Shown: positions 1 through 14,832, numbered from the stretch's first letter. The stretch: 64,000 bases of DNA from Cristatella mucedo (GCA_009760855.2 WPIO01000006.1:2530501-2594500), one strand, 5' to 3'. Translations and numbers: made by a program. Notes: generated by a model not told the origin, from the sequence alone.

Positions 1-22
1 GAGAGAGAGAGAGAGAGAGAGA
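1..22. repeat. (GA)n microsatellite, cut by window start
   Basis: A pure GA dinucleotide run at the left edge of the window, directly before a SINE-C head. It probably continues outside the window. Confidence 0.95.
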
Positions 23-27
23 GGTGG

Positions 28-236
28 GAGAGTCGTGATGGCACACTAGGTAAGGCCGTTGATTTTCACGGCCTTACCTAGTGTGTTTGAGTTACACTTA
101 CCACGGTCCCGAGGTAAGTGTAACTCAAATCGTGCGGTGGGTGATTCTTTATCGCCACTGCAAGCGGTGGTGATAGCCGTAACGGCTCTTCTGTCGCTGT
201 GCAAAAGAGGCTGTTAAATCAGCTAGTATTTTATTA
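28..236 (+). mobile_element. SINE-C copy 1 (tRNA-derived), with rearranged head
   Basis: The 3' two thirds (from about 130) match the other SINE-C copies: a GTGATTCTTTAT block, a CTGCAAGCGGTGGTGATAGCC block and a tail reading GAGGCTGTTAAATCAGCTA. The tRNA-like head is abnormal. It holds two adjacent perfect hairpins: 42-59 pairs with 68-85 (18 bp), and 86-102 pairs with 113-129 (17 bp). Other copies read straight through this region. This copy faces SINE-C copy 2 (593-760) across a (GA)n core, forming a large inverted pair. Confidence 0.75.
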
Positions 237-239
237 AGG

Positions 240-518
<279 letters not shown>

Positions 519-592
519 GTGATAGAGGCAGAGGCAGACATACTGAAAGAGACAGAAGAGAGACTGAGAAAGTGAACAGACAGGACCACATA

Positions 593-760
593 TCACTAGC
601 TGATTTAACAGCCTCTTTTGTGCAGCGACAGAAAAGCCGTTACGGCTACCACCAACGCTTGCAGCAGCGATCAAGAATCACCCTTATGCAGGATTGAAGT
701 TACACGACCTCGGGACCGAGGTTGCGAAAAGCAACCACCTTAGCTAGTGTGAGGGGTGCT
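593..760 (-). mobile_element. SINE-C copy 2
   Basis: On the minus strand this reads as a tRNA-like head (CACACTAGCTAAGG, then a GACCTCGG-type arm) followed by the GATTCTTGATCGC and CTGCAAGCG blocks. It ends in the GGCTGTTAAATCAGCTAGTG tail at 593. The B-box region is degraded. It is inverted relative to copy 1 at 28-236. Confidence 0.7.
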
Positions 761-1728
761 CACATGCAGCTTGCACAACTCATGCGTGGGGGCCTAGTGG
801 AGCTGCCTTCTCCTTCACGGCTCTCCAGATATTTCAGTGGACCCCATGCATCTGGCGTTCAAGGTTTGTGGGACTGGCAAGCCAGCCACAGACGGTGGGA
901 GAGGAAGGAAGCGCTCAGGGAAACTGTGAGTGATAACAAGTCCGATCGATTGGCCTAAATGCATCGTTTGAGCTCTACCGTTCGTGCAGATACTGTGTTG
1001 CTTCCCTTACTCTTGTCTGTCTTTGGGTGTCGATCTTTGACCTCACCGTGCCTCGAAGCACCCCTCTGCTGGTCAATAGGAGTTGATGCTCGGTGAAAGA
1101 GCTGGCAGACAATTTGTCGCTCCTTATTGCTGCGATCTATTTACCCGAGTCTCAATGCGGGATGCATTCTCAAATCAACACGAGTTGCGTTGTCCGTTTG
1201 GAGCTCGACTGTACTGGTGCTCTCCTGCAGGCCACCACACACGCATGCACTCACACCCCCCCCCCGTGGCCTCATGCATTTGTGCATTGCTTGCTTGTAC
1301 GTTCTCGAGTTCTTGAGGTTTAGCTGGCAAACTGCTGGCTCTGCTATGATTGCACCGCAGATGGCGATCGCAAGAAAAAAGGGCGTGAGACTAGTGTCAG
1401 TTCATTGGCAGCTAGCCTTCCTGCCGCCACGCACCGACCGGAGGGTCGGTACCGAAGCGCCCAGTTCTCGGTTGTCACTTGCATCTGCGCAGAGCACCGG
1501 CAGCCTCTCCGCGCATTCTTGCATTTTCGCCCGATGTTCGAGGGTGACATCAGCGTGGCAGCAGCACAGAGCTCAAGCGGAGCCACTGGTCGGGGGGGGG
1601 ACTGTCTCTGCTATGCCAGTTTCATCTGGCTGGAGGCTTCGATGGAGCAGGCAGCACTGCTGCTGCCCTCATCGGGAGGCTGAATACCGGCAGGCTACTA
1701 CCCGTGGCCTTCCCTAGCAGCCGGTGGA
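761..1728. other. Upstream region, no recognisable feature
   Basis: I see no conserved protein, RNA or repeat here. There are short runs such as C9 near 1256 and G9 near 1592, and only small random reading frames. It lies upstream of the first recognised TMEM135 exon, so it is intronic if the gene starts outside the window. Confidence 0.5.
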
Positions 1729-1729
1729 T

Positions 1730-2487
1730 AATAATAATAATAATTCACTTGATAAAGCGCCCTCAGAGAACTCAATCTCTCTCTAGGCGCTTTACATTTG
1801 CTGTAAAGTGAAATGCAATTGAATGGTAAGTAAAATCATGCTTGAAAAACAAACGAAATGAATAATATGGTTAGGGGTGACATGCACAGGGTCAGCATGC
1901 AAATGTGGTTAGTGGCAGCATGCACAGTGTCAGCACGCATAAGCACATCAAGGACGAATCACAGGGACCCACTAAATGCTGTCCTAAATAGGTGTGTTTT
2001 TAGGTTCCTTTTAAATGTGGTCAGGTCAGGGGATGTTCAGACGCAGGTCGGGAGGGAGTTCCAGGCTTTGGGACCATATGAACTAAATGCACGGTCTCCA
2101 AAGGATTTAAGGTTCGTACGAGGTATTTCTAGACTGTTGGATTCCGAAAAGCGGGTGGTACGATGCTTGGCCTGATGGGGTAGTATATCTGAAAGATAGG
2201 CTGGAGCCATAGAATGAAGAGACCTAAAAGTGAGCAACAAAACCTTGAAGTCAATCCGTTGCTTGACTGGTAGCTAGTGCAGGTCAGCGAGAAGTGGAGT
2301 AATGTGGCAACTGCGATGCTTACGACAGACAAGCCTAGCTGCAGAGTTTTGCACAAGCTGCAATCGCCTGATCGCACATGCTGGTAGGCCAGTAAGCAGT
2401 GAGTTGCAGAAGTCGAGACGGGATGTCACGAATGCATGAACTAACTTGGACGTGGTATCTTTATCTAAACAAGCCCGAATTTTAGCA
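1730..2487 (-). mobile_element. LINE-A copy 1, 5'-truncated 3' end
   Basis: The 3' end is at 1730, where an (ATT)n tail (ATAATAATA on the plus strand) is followed by the family hairpin CGCCCTCAGAGAACTC. The minus strand encodes the C-terminal piece of the retrotransposon protein at 2037-2240, including APAYLSDILPHQAKHRTTRF and PKAWNSLPTC. Homology stops abruptly at about 2487, the point of 5' truncation. Only about 750 bp of the element remains, and the fragment is a dead copy. Confidence 0.9.
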
Positions 2488-2599
2488 TCGAAGCATTGTC
2501 TACTTGTGTGCTATGCAGTTCCTCGAGTGTCCTCTTGACTAAGCTCAGCTGCGTAGGTTCTCTTTGTGTTGCATGAATGAAGTCTGTTAGCTATCGTGC

Positions 2600-2692
2600 A
2601 TGCAGTGAAAGTCACCCAGGCTTTGAATGCACTATGAAAGGCTCTTAAGTGTAACACTAGCTTAGTCTTTGTGGCTTTATGGGGTCGCAAAT
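2600..2692 (+). mobile_element. LINE-B 3' tail fragment
   Basis: It matches the ends of the other LINE-B copies: GGCTTTGAATGCACTATGAA, then GTCTTTGTGGCTTTATGGGG. The fragment ends exactly where the (CA)n microsatellite begins, so the microsatellite may have grown from its terminal bases. Confidence 0.55.
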
Positions 2693-2795
<103 letters not shown>

Positions 2796-2884
2796 AGCAC
2801 ATGGGGGTATCCACGGGTTATTAAATTTATCACAGATCTTGAAGAGGAAGAATGAAAAAGAGGCAGACACACACACAGAGAATA

Positions 2885-3869
<985 letters not shown>

Positions 3870-3899
3870 AGATCACCGGAGAACCCACAGATAAATGAA

Positions 3900-4840
3900 T
3901 CCTTGTAACTATCCAAAGGACCAATACAATCAATCATCGTTCTGTTGCTCTTTGTTGCTGTGTTTGTCTCTGTCGATTTCTCTCTGTCTCTCTCACTAAC
4001 TTTCTATCTCTTTTCTTGTCACTGTCTCTATAGAACTAGTGGTTACTTTCCAGCTCCCTGGTTTTAGAATAGCTGGATTGCTGTGGCTCTCTTTTAAACC
4101 TGCCAACAGTGGCCACCGCACCCTTATAGTTAGTTCTAGATATGGCTGCTATATCGGTCACTGAATTAGGAAAATTCAGTCAACCTGTCGCCCGCCACTT
4201 GGTGTCGTTGTACCTAGCTTAACTGCTGCTGCTGCAGTCTCATACCACAGGGCTACTCCTCGGGCTCCTCCTAAGCAGCAGCTCCTCCTCCTCCTCCTCC
4301 TCAGAGCTGAGTGTAGCTGGCCGTTCCCTTTCGGTGGCCGGACCCTTTCATTCGTCTGCCGAGGAAGCTGGCCCGCAGGTGCTTTGGCTTAGCCTTTGGT
4401 CCATGGATACCGCTTCCGAAATTTTTGTGCACAACATCCTGCTCCTGCTGTCATTTGGGCACATTTCCCAGTGAGAGATCGGAGCTGCTGCTACTCTAGT
4501 GCCACTTACTTGCTCAGCATGCTTCTTCTCTATTGGCCATTTGAGATGAAGGCTACACGTTGTTTGTCGAAGTCCAAATAGGCTCGAGTGTACCATAGAA
4601 CAGCATCCCGTGCAGCACACGTACAGGTGTCCTTGGTGATCCGTGCAGTTACATACGAAGATACCTGCCTATAGGCAGACAGGCTGAGAAAATGCGCTAA
4701 GAGAGACAGGCGGGAGAGCCTGCACTTTGATCCTTTTGTGCTTAGTTCGCCACTGTGGTACTCTTTGCTTTGGCCCCCCCCCGAAGTGGCATTGACTTTC
4801 TGGTATTCGTCTCACGTTCATGCATATTTTTCCTCTGCAG
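3900..4840. other. Sequence before first recognised TMEM135 exon
   Basis: The stretch holds a (CTC)n run near 4284-4302 and otherwise nothing I recognise. I looked here for an upstream TMEM135 exon (a Cys-rich motif plus an 'APLYL'-like end) and did not find one. The last 30 bases are pyrimidine-rich and end in the CTCTGCAG acceptor of the 4841 exon. Confidence 0.6.
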
Positions 4841-4968
4841 ATAATGGCCGTCGTCCAGAGAAAGAAGCGCGGCTACTTTCTGAAGCATTTCTGGATGGAC
4901 ACCCTGCGCTCGACCGCATTCCTCTCAGCCAACGGTAGCCTGTTCATTGCCATGTTCTGTCTCTGGAG
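4841..4968 (+). CDS. TMEM135: TMEM135 coding exon a (first visible)
   Basis: 128 nt, entering in phase 0 and leaving after two bases of a codon. The acceptor is CTCTGCAG and the donor GTATGT. It encodes a basic patch (QRKKRGYF) and a likely membrane segment with FLSANGSLFIAMFCLW. This lines up without gaps with the vertebrate stretch that ends in FLTANGGLYIAFFCILR. An ATG sits at 4844, but homology continues to the codon before it and the upstream AG is a good acceptor. I therefore read it as an internal exon, not the start. Residues are numbered from this exon's ATA codon as 1. Confidence 0.93.
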
Positions 4969-5427
4969 GTATGTGCGTGTGGAGACCGGCACGCGGCCTG
5001 CTGCGTGGGTGCGCGTTGCCCACTGGTGCAGAAAGGTTCCAGAAATACGTGCCTCTCTCGGATTAGTGAGAACGCGATCTCGCCGCTCTCGGCAATCTGC
5101 CCGCTGGTCTTGGATAATGCCTCGACGATGCGATGACGACGAGTTCTCAAAGAGACGAATGCCGACGAAAGCGATCAGCTGCCATCTGTTTTTTCAGTCC
5201 GCTTTGCAGACTTTCTCTAATTCTCTTGAGCGATTTTTAGTGGCTTCAGCTTTTTAGAGCTTCAGCTCAGTTGCCCATTGACGTTGAAAAAGATTACCGA
5301 AAGACTGGTTGTAACGAGAGCTAAAGCGAGTTACCTGCGTGGCACCTATCTATTTAAGCAAAGATCCGTCAGACCTGTAGCTCAATTTAAGCGATCAGTG
5401 GCCAATGCACTGCCAGCAAGAATTATG

Positions 5428-5602
5428 AGCCGTGATAGCCCAGGAGGCAAGGTGCTCACTCTTAGCGACTGTGGTCGTGGTTTTGAATTCTGCAGTGGGC
5501 GATCGTTTATTGCCAACTGCAAGCAGTGTTGATAGCTGTTAAGGCTCTTACGCTGCTATACAAATGAGGCTGTTGGATCGGCTGATATTTATTTATTATA
5601 AG
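5428..5602 (+). mobile_element. SINE-C copy 3
   Basis: The head reads CGTGATAGCCCAGGAGGCAA (A-box-like). A decayed B box follows (GTTTTGAATTC in place of GGTTCGAATCC), then the ATTGCCAACTGCAAGC block and a tail with GCTATACAAATGAGGCTG. Its head type matches copy 5 at 26037. Confidence 0.75.
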
Positions 5603-8600
5603 AACCAAGCTCTCTGATAGCGTTGAGCTCATCTGCTAATCAAGACTTCAAACCTTTTGCACAAGCAGACTGGGATTGTATGAGCCCCAACGTTAATTGG
5701 ATCTATGACCTCTCGACCGGAGTTACAGCAACTCTGACTGTACTGCCTGCAGACGTGAGAAACCCCTTCGTGAGGCATAAGAACACATCTCCATCTTCTT
5801 CTGGCTTTGGTGCTTGTTGCCCTGCGCAGCTTTCCTGTGATTGACCAAACTTTCGGCCTTATCCTAGAAGAGCCGTGATTAGTTTCGGAGGCAGTCTAGC
5901 AATGCCCTCCTACCTCTAGAGGCAGTGCCAGTTTCGTCCAACTGCCTAGGTCTGTCCACTGGCTGCTGCTGATCCAAATTATTTGCTAACTGCGGGCCAG
6001 AAGCACAACACTCCCGCCTCCAGATGTCGCGAGCGTATACAGAACTACCCAACTTCCCACGCTATGCCACCACCCGGACTCACAGCTGAGAAATGCTGTG
6101 CTCGGCTGCCTTTGGCTCTTGGAAAGGTGCACGAGGCAGCAAATAAGTGGGCGGTGGTGAGTAGGCGTTAGTTTGAAATACCACGGTAAAGGCCACATCA
6201 TCTCTCTCTCTTTCTCTCTCTCTTGCTGTTTCAGAGTTTGTAATATGCTATGTTTTTGTTAAGTTTCGGCAGTTAAGTGTAGCAGGCTTCCTTTGTTGCC
6301 TGCTTTTCTTGCTGTTACCTGCAGTATTCGTTTATATTCTGCTTGGTTTACTCAGTTTGATTCCTAATTCATTGGTGTGCAAACTTGCCGATCCACAGTG
6401 GTGAGAGGAAACCACAGGTTTTATATGTATAGATTTTATATAACCACAGGTTTTTATGGAAATAAGCTTACACCCGAGAAAAATCACGGAACACTTAAAC
6501 TTTGCTTTGGAGGGTGGGCCTGAGTGTCTGCTGACCTAGCTGGTGAGCCAGCCCCACTGACTGCCAAGGTTAGAGTTCTTTGTAAATGGAGCATGATCTG
6601 TATAGGAGAAAAAATTAAAATGTACTTAACAATTAAATTTAATTAATTATTTCTCATAAAACGAACACAAATAAAATTACACGAAATTTATTCATCAGCA
6701 CCGGGTAGCCGCACATACAGACCTGTTGACATCTCTAAATTTACATGAACTATATAAATATGCAACTCCCCTGTGACTCGTCACGAGAAGATTCTATTTT
6801 TTTTATGACCATCGCCTACGAAAAGCAGGCACAGCAAGGCTGGTTCAATTTAAACCGTGCGACTGCATGATGCAGCTACCTATCTATGCAAACTAACAGA
6901 GTACTCCCTTCTCCTTTTTGACGACACGATACACATCGTTGCTGTACCGTCGTAGTAGTACTGTTCATATATAATAAAGGCTATGTCGTAAGCATGACAT
7001 TAGTTACAGGTTTACCAACTAACAAGCCAACAAACAAACAAACCAACTAGTCAACCAGCAAGCCTAGGTTGTTATCATTGGTCTGAATGTGACTGACTAA
7101 CAGCTGTGGGAGGAGCTAGATAGGCCCAGCTAGAAAAGAGTGTGGGCTGACTTGAGTCAAGGATGTAGCCTCCTCAGTGCATGAAGTCATGAGCTCTGCA
7201 GCATGGGACCTGCAAAAGTACGAAGCAAGTCAAGATTGACTGACTCAACAGCCTCGTTTATAGGTTAGCAGGCGAGCCTCAGTGGCTGTCACCTCGTCCA
7301 CGCTTGCAGCGGTCAATGGGGGGGAGGCGGAGGCTCAAACCCATGTCCTATGTCGTAAAGTATAAGCCCCATTCAAATTGCAAGAACCTATGATGGACAG
7401 CTGTGATGGTTGCCGATCCGAGGTCCGTAGCTGGCTTTGGGGGGGGGGGTTGGATGTTGGCTGCAGGAACTCAAGTCTACTGGCGGCCCGAGGCAGCAAA
7501 TCGGCAGCTTCGGTTTAAATGAAGTACTTCTTTGCCTTCAACCGATGTCTGTCTGCTTTATTAGAAGCCAGTGCAAAGACTCGAAGGCAAAGCGTGGGCG
7601 AGCACTTGGGATCAACCAGCCTGCCGCCGGGCCGCTGGTCTGACTGCGAGCTGACTGCAGCACTCGATCGTCCGGGCTCGGCTCTTTGTCGCTTTTTCGT
7701 TTGCCTGTTGCAATGGTTTGCCTGAGTTCATTTGGGAGCAGCCTGCCGCTGCTTCCGCTGGGTGCCGCTGGCTGCGCTGGGCAGTCGTCTGCATCGCCGC
7801 CGGGCCGTGTTTTCGGAAGCAGTTGCGAGTTGCGGGCGACTCGAGCTTTCTTCCTTCTTGCGGTCGCTACCACCATGCTTTCATTCGCCGTCATATCGTC
7901 ACATTGACCGGCCACGAGATACCGAGCTGCCACCGAGGCTTCCTTAGAGCCCACCGACCCGCGCCTCGTACCTGGGCATCCCCCCCCCCCCGACTGTTGG
8001 CAGAGTGCGGATGGGGGTGGGACGGCACGGGATCGGGACCGGGTTGGGGAGGCGCTCTACTCTAACTGCGCAGCTGCCGGTTGCCATCGGCAGCGAACAT
8101 ATTGCTCTGTTTCCCCATTAGCCGAGAAAACGCCACGACGAAAATCGCACGGCACCTGGAATGGCACGGGGCACGCTCAGTTTCTGTCTGATGCAGCCGG
8201 CTTTTGACTGTGTCGAGATGCTGCCTCCTGCTGCGTAGGTGGCAGCTTTAAGGGAAGAATTGAGCCGGGATGAGGAGGGGTAGGTGTGCAAGTTGGCTGA
8301 ACTGCGCCACCTGTAAAGGAATGCAGAGCTTCTTTGCTGTGAGAGCTGTGGGGTGGGCGGGGCGGGTGGGGAGAGGCCCCCTACCCCACGGGAAATCTCT
8401 TCTCCGTGGCTGGAGGGTGCAGGAGGGCTGTTTCGCCTGACTGATTACTCTGCACTTTGTGCTAAGCATGCAGATAGAGGGTAATCTCGAGCTGGGTGGC
8501 CAGTACCTGGTGGAGGAGGTCATGGCAGCTGTTCTGGGGGGGGGGGGGAATGGTGGTGTGGGGGTGGGTGGAGTAAGGCAGTCACCTTCGGATGACCTTG

Positions 8601-9606
8601 ATGACCAGTCTTTGCAATCTCTTTGCCACTGTAGCACTATGTGGGTCACCACATACTGCTAAAGTGTGCTCCCTGTTATTTGATTAGAGCGTGGCGAGCC
8701 GAGCTCCTGGGAAAATTAGCTTCTTAAAGACACCTCGGAGCCTGCGTCTGGCGCAACCTGCCCAGTCGTGATAAGCTCACTTCTAGATGTACCGGGAGGG
8801 GCTGGTCGCTTTCGACCCTGTTGCCGGCTGCAGTGGAAACGGCAGCAGCCGGCACCGGTATTTTGAGCGCTTGCCGAGAATGAATGACTTTTAGGTCTTG
8901 ACTTCGTCGACTTGGTGCAGACCAGTCAGGTCCTTTCGTTAGCACTAAGACCCATAGCAGATCGAGGCCCTTAACTGTCGGACTGTCGGGGCGTTGTCGA
9001 CTGAGGTGACCTCGATGGAGTTTTGGCAAAAAAGGCAGCTGCGTATGCATAGACTGTGTATGCCGTGTATGCGGGCCTGCTTGCACGAGCACGCGCATGC
9101 CCATGGTGTGAAGTTCATGTGTGCTCTCTCGTGCAGTGTGTGGTCTCCCCTGCTCCTCGTTTGTGGTTGGCTTTGTGCATGCACGTGCACGTGCGGGCAT
9201 GTTCGGTGTTCGGGTAGCAGCTGGGCCTATATAAGTGTATGCGCGATGAGCATACGCGCAGCTTGTAGGAGCTCCTGACTGCCGAGAGCTGGGAATGTGG
9301 GGAATGTGCCAGTCTCGCCACTGATGAAAGTTAGAAACTACAGTGAAAATATTAGCGGTCAGGTAAAGGTAGCACGAAAGGGAAAGCCATATTGTTTGTT
9401 CGAAATGGATGAGTTGGTGTGAATCGTCCCTAGTTCTGAAGATCTCGGGCTCCATTTCCTCGGGGCGCATGTCGTCACTTCCTTTTTCCTTTCGAGAGCG
9501 ATGGTCTCCTTTTGGTGTGCTACTGAGCTGTATAAAAGCGGCTCACGGTTTACCCCATTTAAAGTTGAGCAGTGAAGAGTTACTGGTTCAGCAGCCATTT
9601 CTGTAA

Positions 9607-9780
9607 TAAATAAAAGATGTTTGTTTAGTGCCCCAAGAGAACTGAATCTCCATCTATAGCAGCAGAAGCACCCCGTGGGTATCACCCCACTTTCATTGGG
9701 CAATAAAGAATTGCATGCTGTTGGACCCACGACTTCGGTTGTCAAGTTCGACCACCTTATCGCTGGGCAAAGGCCCAGCA
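9607..9780 (-). mobile_element. Chimeric remnant: LINE-A/SINE tail plus SINE-C head (minus)
   Basis: On the plus strand TAGTGCCCCAAGAGAACTGA resembles the shared LINE-A/SINE-D hairpin in reverse. It is followed by GGGCAATAAAGAATTGCATG and CCCACGACTTCGGTTGTCAAG, which resemble a reversed SINE-C head. Both parts are strongly diverged. Confidence 0.4.
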
Positions 9781-11533
9781 CGTTAACCTGTATGCTAGCC
9801 CTACTTAAGAGGAGAGCTAAACTCTTCATTTTTCTTTTGCCATGTTTTTTTAACTATATCCAAGTTGAACTTGTCTTACTCTAGCTATCTTTGCAGAGTG
9901 TTCGATCTAAGTTTGCAGCATTAGAATGTCCGTTGCAGCCTTAGTGCATCTGGGTCGCTCCAAGTCACAGTGCATGCTTGCATATTGGGCTAGGATACAG
10001 CACAAAGCTTGCAGATTCGAAAAAAATAACCCATCTTGCTTCTGTCCTGCTTCAGTCTTGCTCTGGGGCGAACACACGGCGACGAAGAGACAGGAGGAAG
10101 CTGCCTCCACCTACGTACGGGTTTTGAAAACGACAGCGGCTGTATTAAATGCAAGCGGCTGCCGCACATACACACGTAGGAGAGCAGTGTCAGTTGAGGT
10201 TTTGTTGCTTGAATTCCGACTGAAATTATTTTGGCAATTCATTCTTGTCAATGTGTTCCACAAGCTGCTTAGCTACTATTATCTAATTGTGAGTCTTTGA
10301 CAATAACAAAGCAGGCAGACTGGGCGATAGTTTGCTAAGAATTCAATTCAGGCTTTTTAAGTATTGGTCGAACGATGGACGATTTGAAAGTATCTGGAGC
10401 ACGGTTCTTCTTCTTGGTCAAGAAAGAGACAACGCCGAACAAACGACCAATCATTGGCACCAAGTGCACACCTTCTTCATTGCTTTGAAAGACTGTGTGA
10501 ACGACTTGACCGGCAAAATCATTGATGCGTTCCATTGATGAGTCCTTGTCTATGAGGCACTACAAGCTGTTCATATAGGAATCAGATCACGAGGTGGCTG
10601 GTGATAAAGGCTATACCGTAAAGGTTAAATTCATTTACAGGCGAGTCGCAAAGGGCCTTTTCCTACCTCTTTAATGAAAGCAATTTCCCATGACCACTCT
10701 GGGGGTGGAGCTAGCAGAAAGTAAGATGGAAGGCTAATCGCCAGTGTAAACTTCCTACAAGAGTGCAGACTAAAAGCAGCACACAAGCAGGGCAGAAGCA
10801 AGACAGACCGTGTAAATGTGGCCTTAGGCTGATGAATTCGAATGCTGTCCATTGGCTCGTCTCACCTGATTGTGTAGGAACATTTTGTACAATTCTTTGA
10901 AACTGCTACCGGCTGTCAAATTACCACGTATGTCTCATGTGGCTTCTGCATTTGCTGCCTATTGCGACTGCTCAGTGATGAAACTCATGGGGGAATGACA
11001 GTGTGGTAGAAAGAATTGCAGCTCTCGTTGGTGTCCGAATAGATTATCTGTCGTATGCATCAGTGTCCGATGAGCCAATACTTGTGCGACTAGGAACGGT
11101 CTTTCTGCAGCCAGTGTGTGAAAGTCCTACAGACCCAAGGTGGATTTTCAAGATTAACTTGTGCATGACCAAACCGTCAAAGTGGACAATCGCGTGTTGC
11201 CGAGACTCAGCAGCAGTTCGTCCAGTTGGATCAGCCCGTGGCTAAGTCGAAGCAGAATGCTTCCGGCCCAAGTTAATTCTGGGCAAGGTGAGAGTCTGTC
11301 AATCGTGAATGGTCAGTCGATCGAGGCGAAGGCCGGAACACAGCATAGACTGACGGACATCGATTTTTCACGCAATAATTTACTTCGAAAGGAAATGAGG
11401 ATTTCGAGAAGAACTTCGATCGATTGGACTTTTGTTGAACAGGTTGACTGCAGAGCTGCTTGGCCGGACGTGACCCAATCTGCACTGGAGCACTGCCAGC
11501 TGACCAGGTCAGCACACTGGCTCCCGAAGCCTG

Positions 11534-11841
<308 letters not shown>

Positions 11842-12603
11842 CTGGGGGCTGCTGTGCCAAAACCAATGTGTGCCACTCATTGTATGCAAGCGCAATTATC
11901 TCACGAGCGCCATCTTTATCGTCGCGATCGGCAGACGAAGCACCAGAGCCAAGCAACTTGCTCTATCCAGATTTTGACCGTTCAACCGTTGCTGCTGCTG
12001 CTGTGGTAAACTCCCAAATGCAGGGCCGGTCAAAAAGAAAGCTTGATCGTACGAAGCGGGTCTGTTTGCCAAAAAACTGGAGCAAGCTCAAGTCGTATTT
12101 CTGCCACCATTGCTTAGCAGCCCTTTGCTCCATCTAGCTTCGCGTTAGTGCTAGCTAGCTTAATATAAGCCACTGTTGTTGTTGCTCGGCCTGCGTTGGC
12201 AGGTGTTTATCTGGCTGCTTCTCCAAGATAATGTAGTCTCGCTCTCTTCCCCCTATTTGTCTGTCGCTTTAACTAGAATTGGGGCGCAGTTATAGCAGCT
12301 GCAGCCCCGATGGGACCGTGCAGTGCATTTAGCACCGATGCGAGCTCGGGGGGGGGGGGGGGCGGAGAGACGCTCACCGCTAGCATCTTATCGATACTAT
12401 CGTTTCTCCAGTGCAAGCGCTCAGCACCGGGCAGTGTAAATGTGAGCAGTGACTTCCTGGCGCCAGGCAAGGAGGCAGATAAGCCGAGGACCCATAGCAC
12501 GTGTCACGCTGTTGGCTGTGCTAATCCGAAAAGGAAGGCGCGCTGCTGAACCCATGCCTTATCTTCGGCATTCGTGATCGCTTGGCCTTGCTGCTAATGG
12601 CAA

Positions 12604-13042
<439 letters not shown>

Positions 13043-13044
13043 CT

Positions 13045-13206
13045 CGAGCTACGACCTCGGTCGTCAAAGGCAAGCACCTTACCCAGTGCCACACCTGTGT
13101 GGCACTGGATGTGTACCCGAAAGCCACTTAGGCTTTGAGCGGCTATAGAAAACTCTCCTGCATAACATCCATTAAGTCCTTGTGGCTTTGTGGAGTTGCA
13201 GACATA
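13045..13206. mobile_element. SINE-C head scrap (minus) followed by LINE-B tail (plus)
   Basis: 13047-13105 matches a reversed SINE-C head (ACGACCTCGGTCGTCAAAGG, then CAAGCACCTTACCCAGTG). 13117-13206 matches a LINE-B tail (AAAACTCTCCTGCATAACA, then CTTGTGGCTTTGTGGAGTTG). Both are short and old. Confidence 0.5.
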
Positions 13207-13563
13207 AGAGACAGTAAACAGCATTTCTTTTTCTGCAGCGGGTCCCACGGTCAGTGTGCTGGAAGGGTGCCCTAATTCTGTAACGACTTCCTTGTACCCT
13301 GCAAAGCTGATGTGGAAAGACCTTGCAGTATAGCTGCTTGAATTGCCCTGTAGCTGTCACGTGGGGTTTCACCCCGGTTTGCAGTGGGCATTATTGATTG
13401 CAGATTGCAGATTGATGGCAGATTGCATGCTGCAAATGACTCGAACCTTTGGCCTGGCTGTGTGCAGGGCGAGAGGCACCTCACCGCTAGGCTAAGATCC
13501 TGCTGCTATCTGCTCGCAGCCTTCGACTGATCTATGCACGTGTGCCGTGCTAGCTGGCCATGC

Positions 13564-13632
13564 ACTGCATAAAGTGCTTACAAAGAGATTGAGTTCTCTG
13601 ATGGCTCTATAACAAATGCATTATCATTATTA
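13564..13632 (+). mobile_element. LINE-A 3' tail scrap
   Basis: The family hairpin region reads AAAGAGATTGAGTTCTCTGA and is followed by a decayed ATT-rich tail (GCATTATCATTATTAC). There is no coding part. Confidence 0.55.
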
Positions 13633-14832
13633 CCTGTTCCATGCACACCAAGGCACACATGTTCTTGCAGATGCAGCTGCGGGCACTCACACCAGTACGT
13701 GTGCGCACGTGCAACCTGTGCAGCCTTGCGCGGGTTGTGAGCCCAGCTCGCTCGTTCAGGGGTGCTTGTGGTACGCGCCTTTCTTGCGGCTCGTCTTGCC
13801 GGTCGATAGTCCATATCTTGTGCTAAAGTGAACTTTGCGCACAGCCATTGTTGCTCTCATCGGAGCGAGATGGGTAGGCGGGAGGGGTATGTCATCTGCA
13901 AAGTACTTCGGGAAGCAGGAGCACAAGCAGCAGCAGCAGCAGCCGACCGTGCACGCCTCTAGCGGATCGTCGGTAACATCCCTGTCGAGAGCTGCAGTGA
14001 CTGCCGCCCTCAATCCAGCGAGTTCGTAAATTCTTCTTGCCCTCGCTTCTCTGCCGTGTCACTTTCTCGTCCGGCTTGTCGCTTTCGGCATGCGTGCAGC
14101 TGTCGCGCACGTGCCAGCAGCCGCGCTCCTGCTGCCATCAGCTCCATCATCTACGTCGCTGCGCTGGTCTGCTGTGAAGCTGTGCTGCTGCTGCAGCTTC
14201 ACGTAAGGATGCCGCGGTCATAGGTTGCTAGCGAGCAGTTCGCTCGATGGCGCAGCACTGAGCACGCTGCGCTCACGGGACCCTTGTAGGAGGTGGCTGG
14301 GCGCTTACCGCTATCACAGCGTCGCCAGTGGTGCGCTGTTGCTTAGCGCCCTCTGCCTTTTCATTGAGGACGGCCGCAGGTATGGTGCCACTCGCTGAAG
14401 CGAGTGCCCAGCTTCGTGCACGTGCGGTGTATGCTCGGCTCTCCTTGTTCATTCCAAGCATTCGGTTCGTTCCTAGTTGAGCACGACTTGGCCAGCGGCC
14501 TGTCTTGTTGCGTAGCTAGTCGCACACCTAGAGGGGGGCTTCGGACGCAGCAGCCCGGCCGGCCGCTGCGCTGCCTGCCGTAGTGTCTGCTGCATTTCAC
14601 CGGAAGCGAGCCCAGCTGGGCTCAGCTTCCCCTGCAGCCCACGTGGTGGCACCACCTCCTCCTCCTTCCCTCACTTGTGGCTGCAGTGGAGTGTGGGCGC
14701 TTGAGTAGACAGTTGCTGCGGCTTAATTCGGCAGGTTTGCTGTGTGCCTGTGCAGTGCAGTCGCCTGTGCTTTGCACCTGCTGCTGCTCCTGCTGCTGCT
14801 TCTCAGTTTTTTTGTTTATTTGCTTCCTGCAG

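Noticed and set aside
7612-7954. GC-rich overlapping frames on both strands
   Set aside because: No conserved motif; several frames open by composition alone.
10335-10535. Minus-strand frame with GVHLVPMIGRLFGVVSFL and a VRPILKKPELN end
   Set aside because: The end faintly resembles the pre-motif region of a reverse transcriptase, but the rest matches no family I can name and there are no splice or repeat landmarks. Left unannotated.
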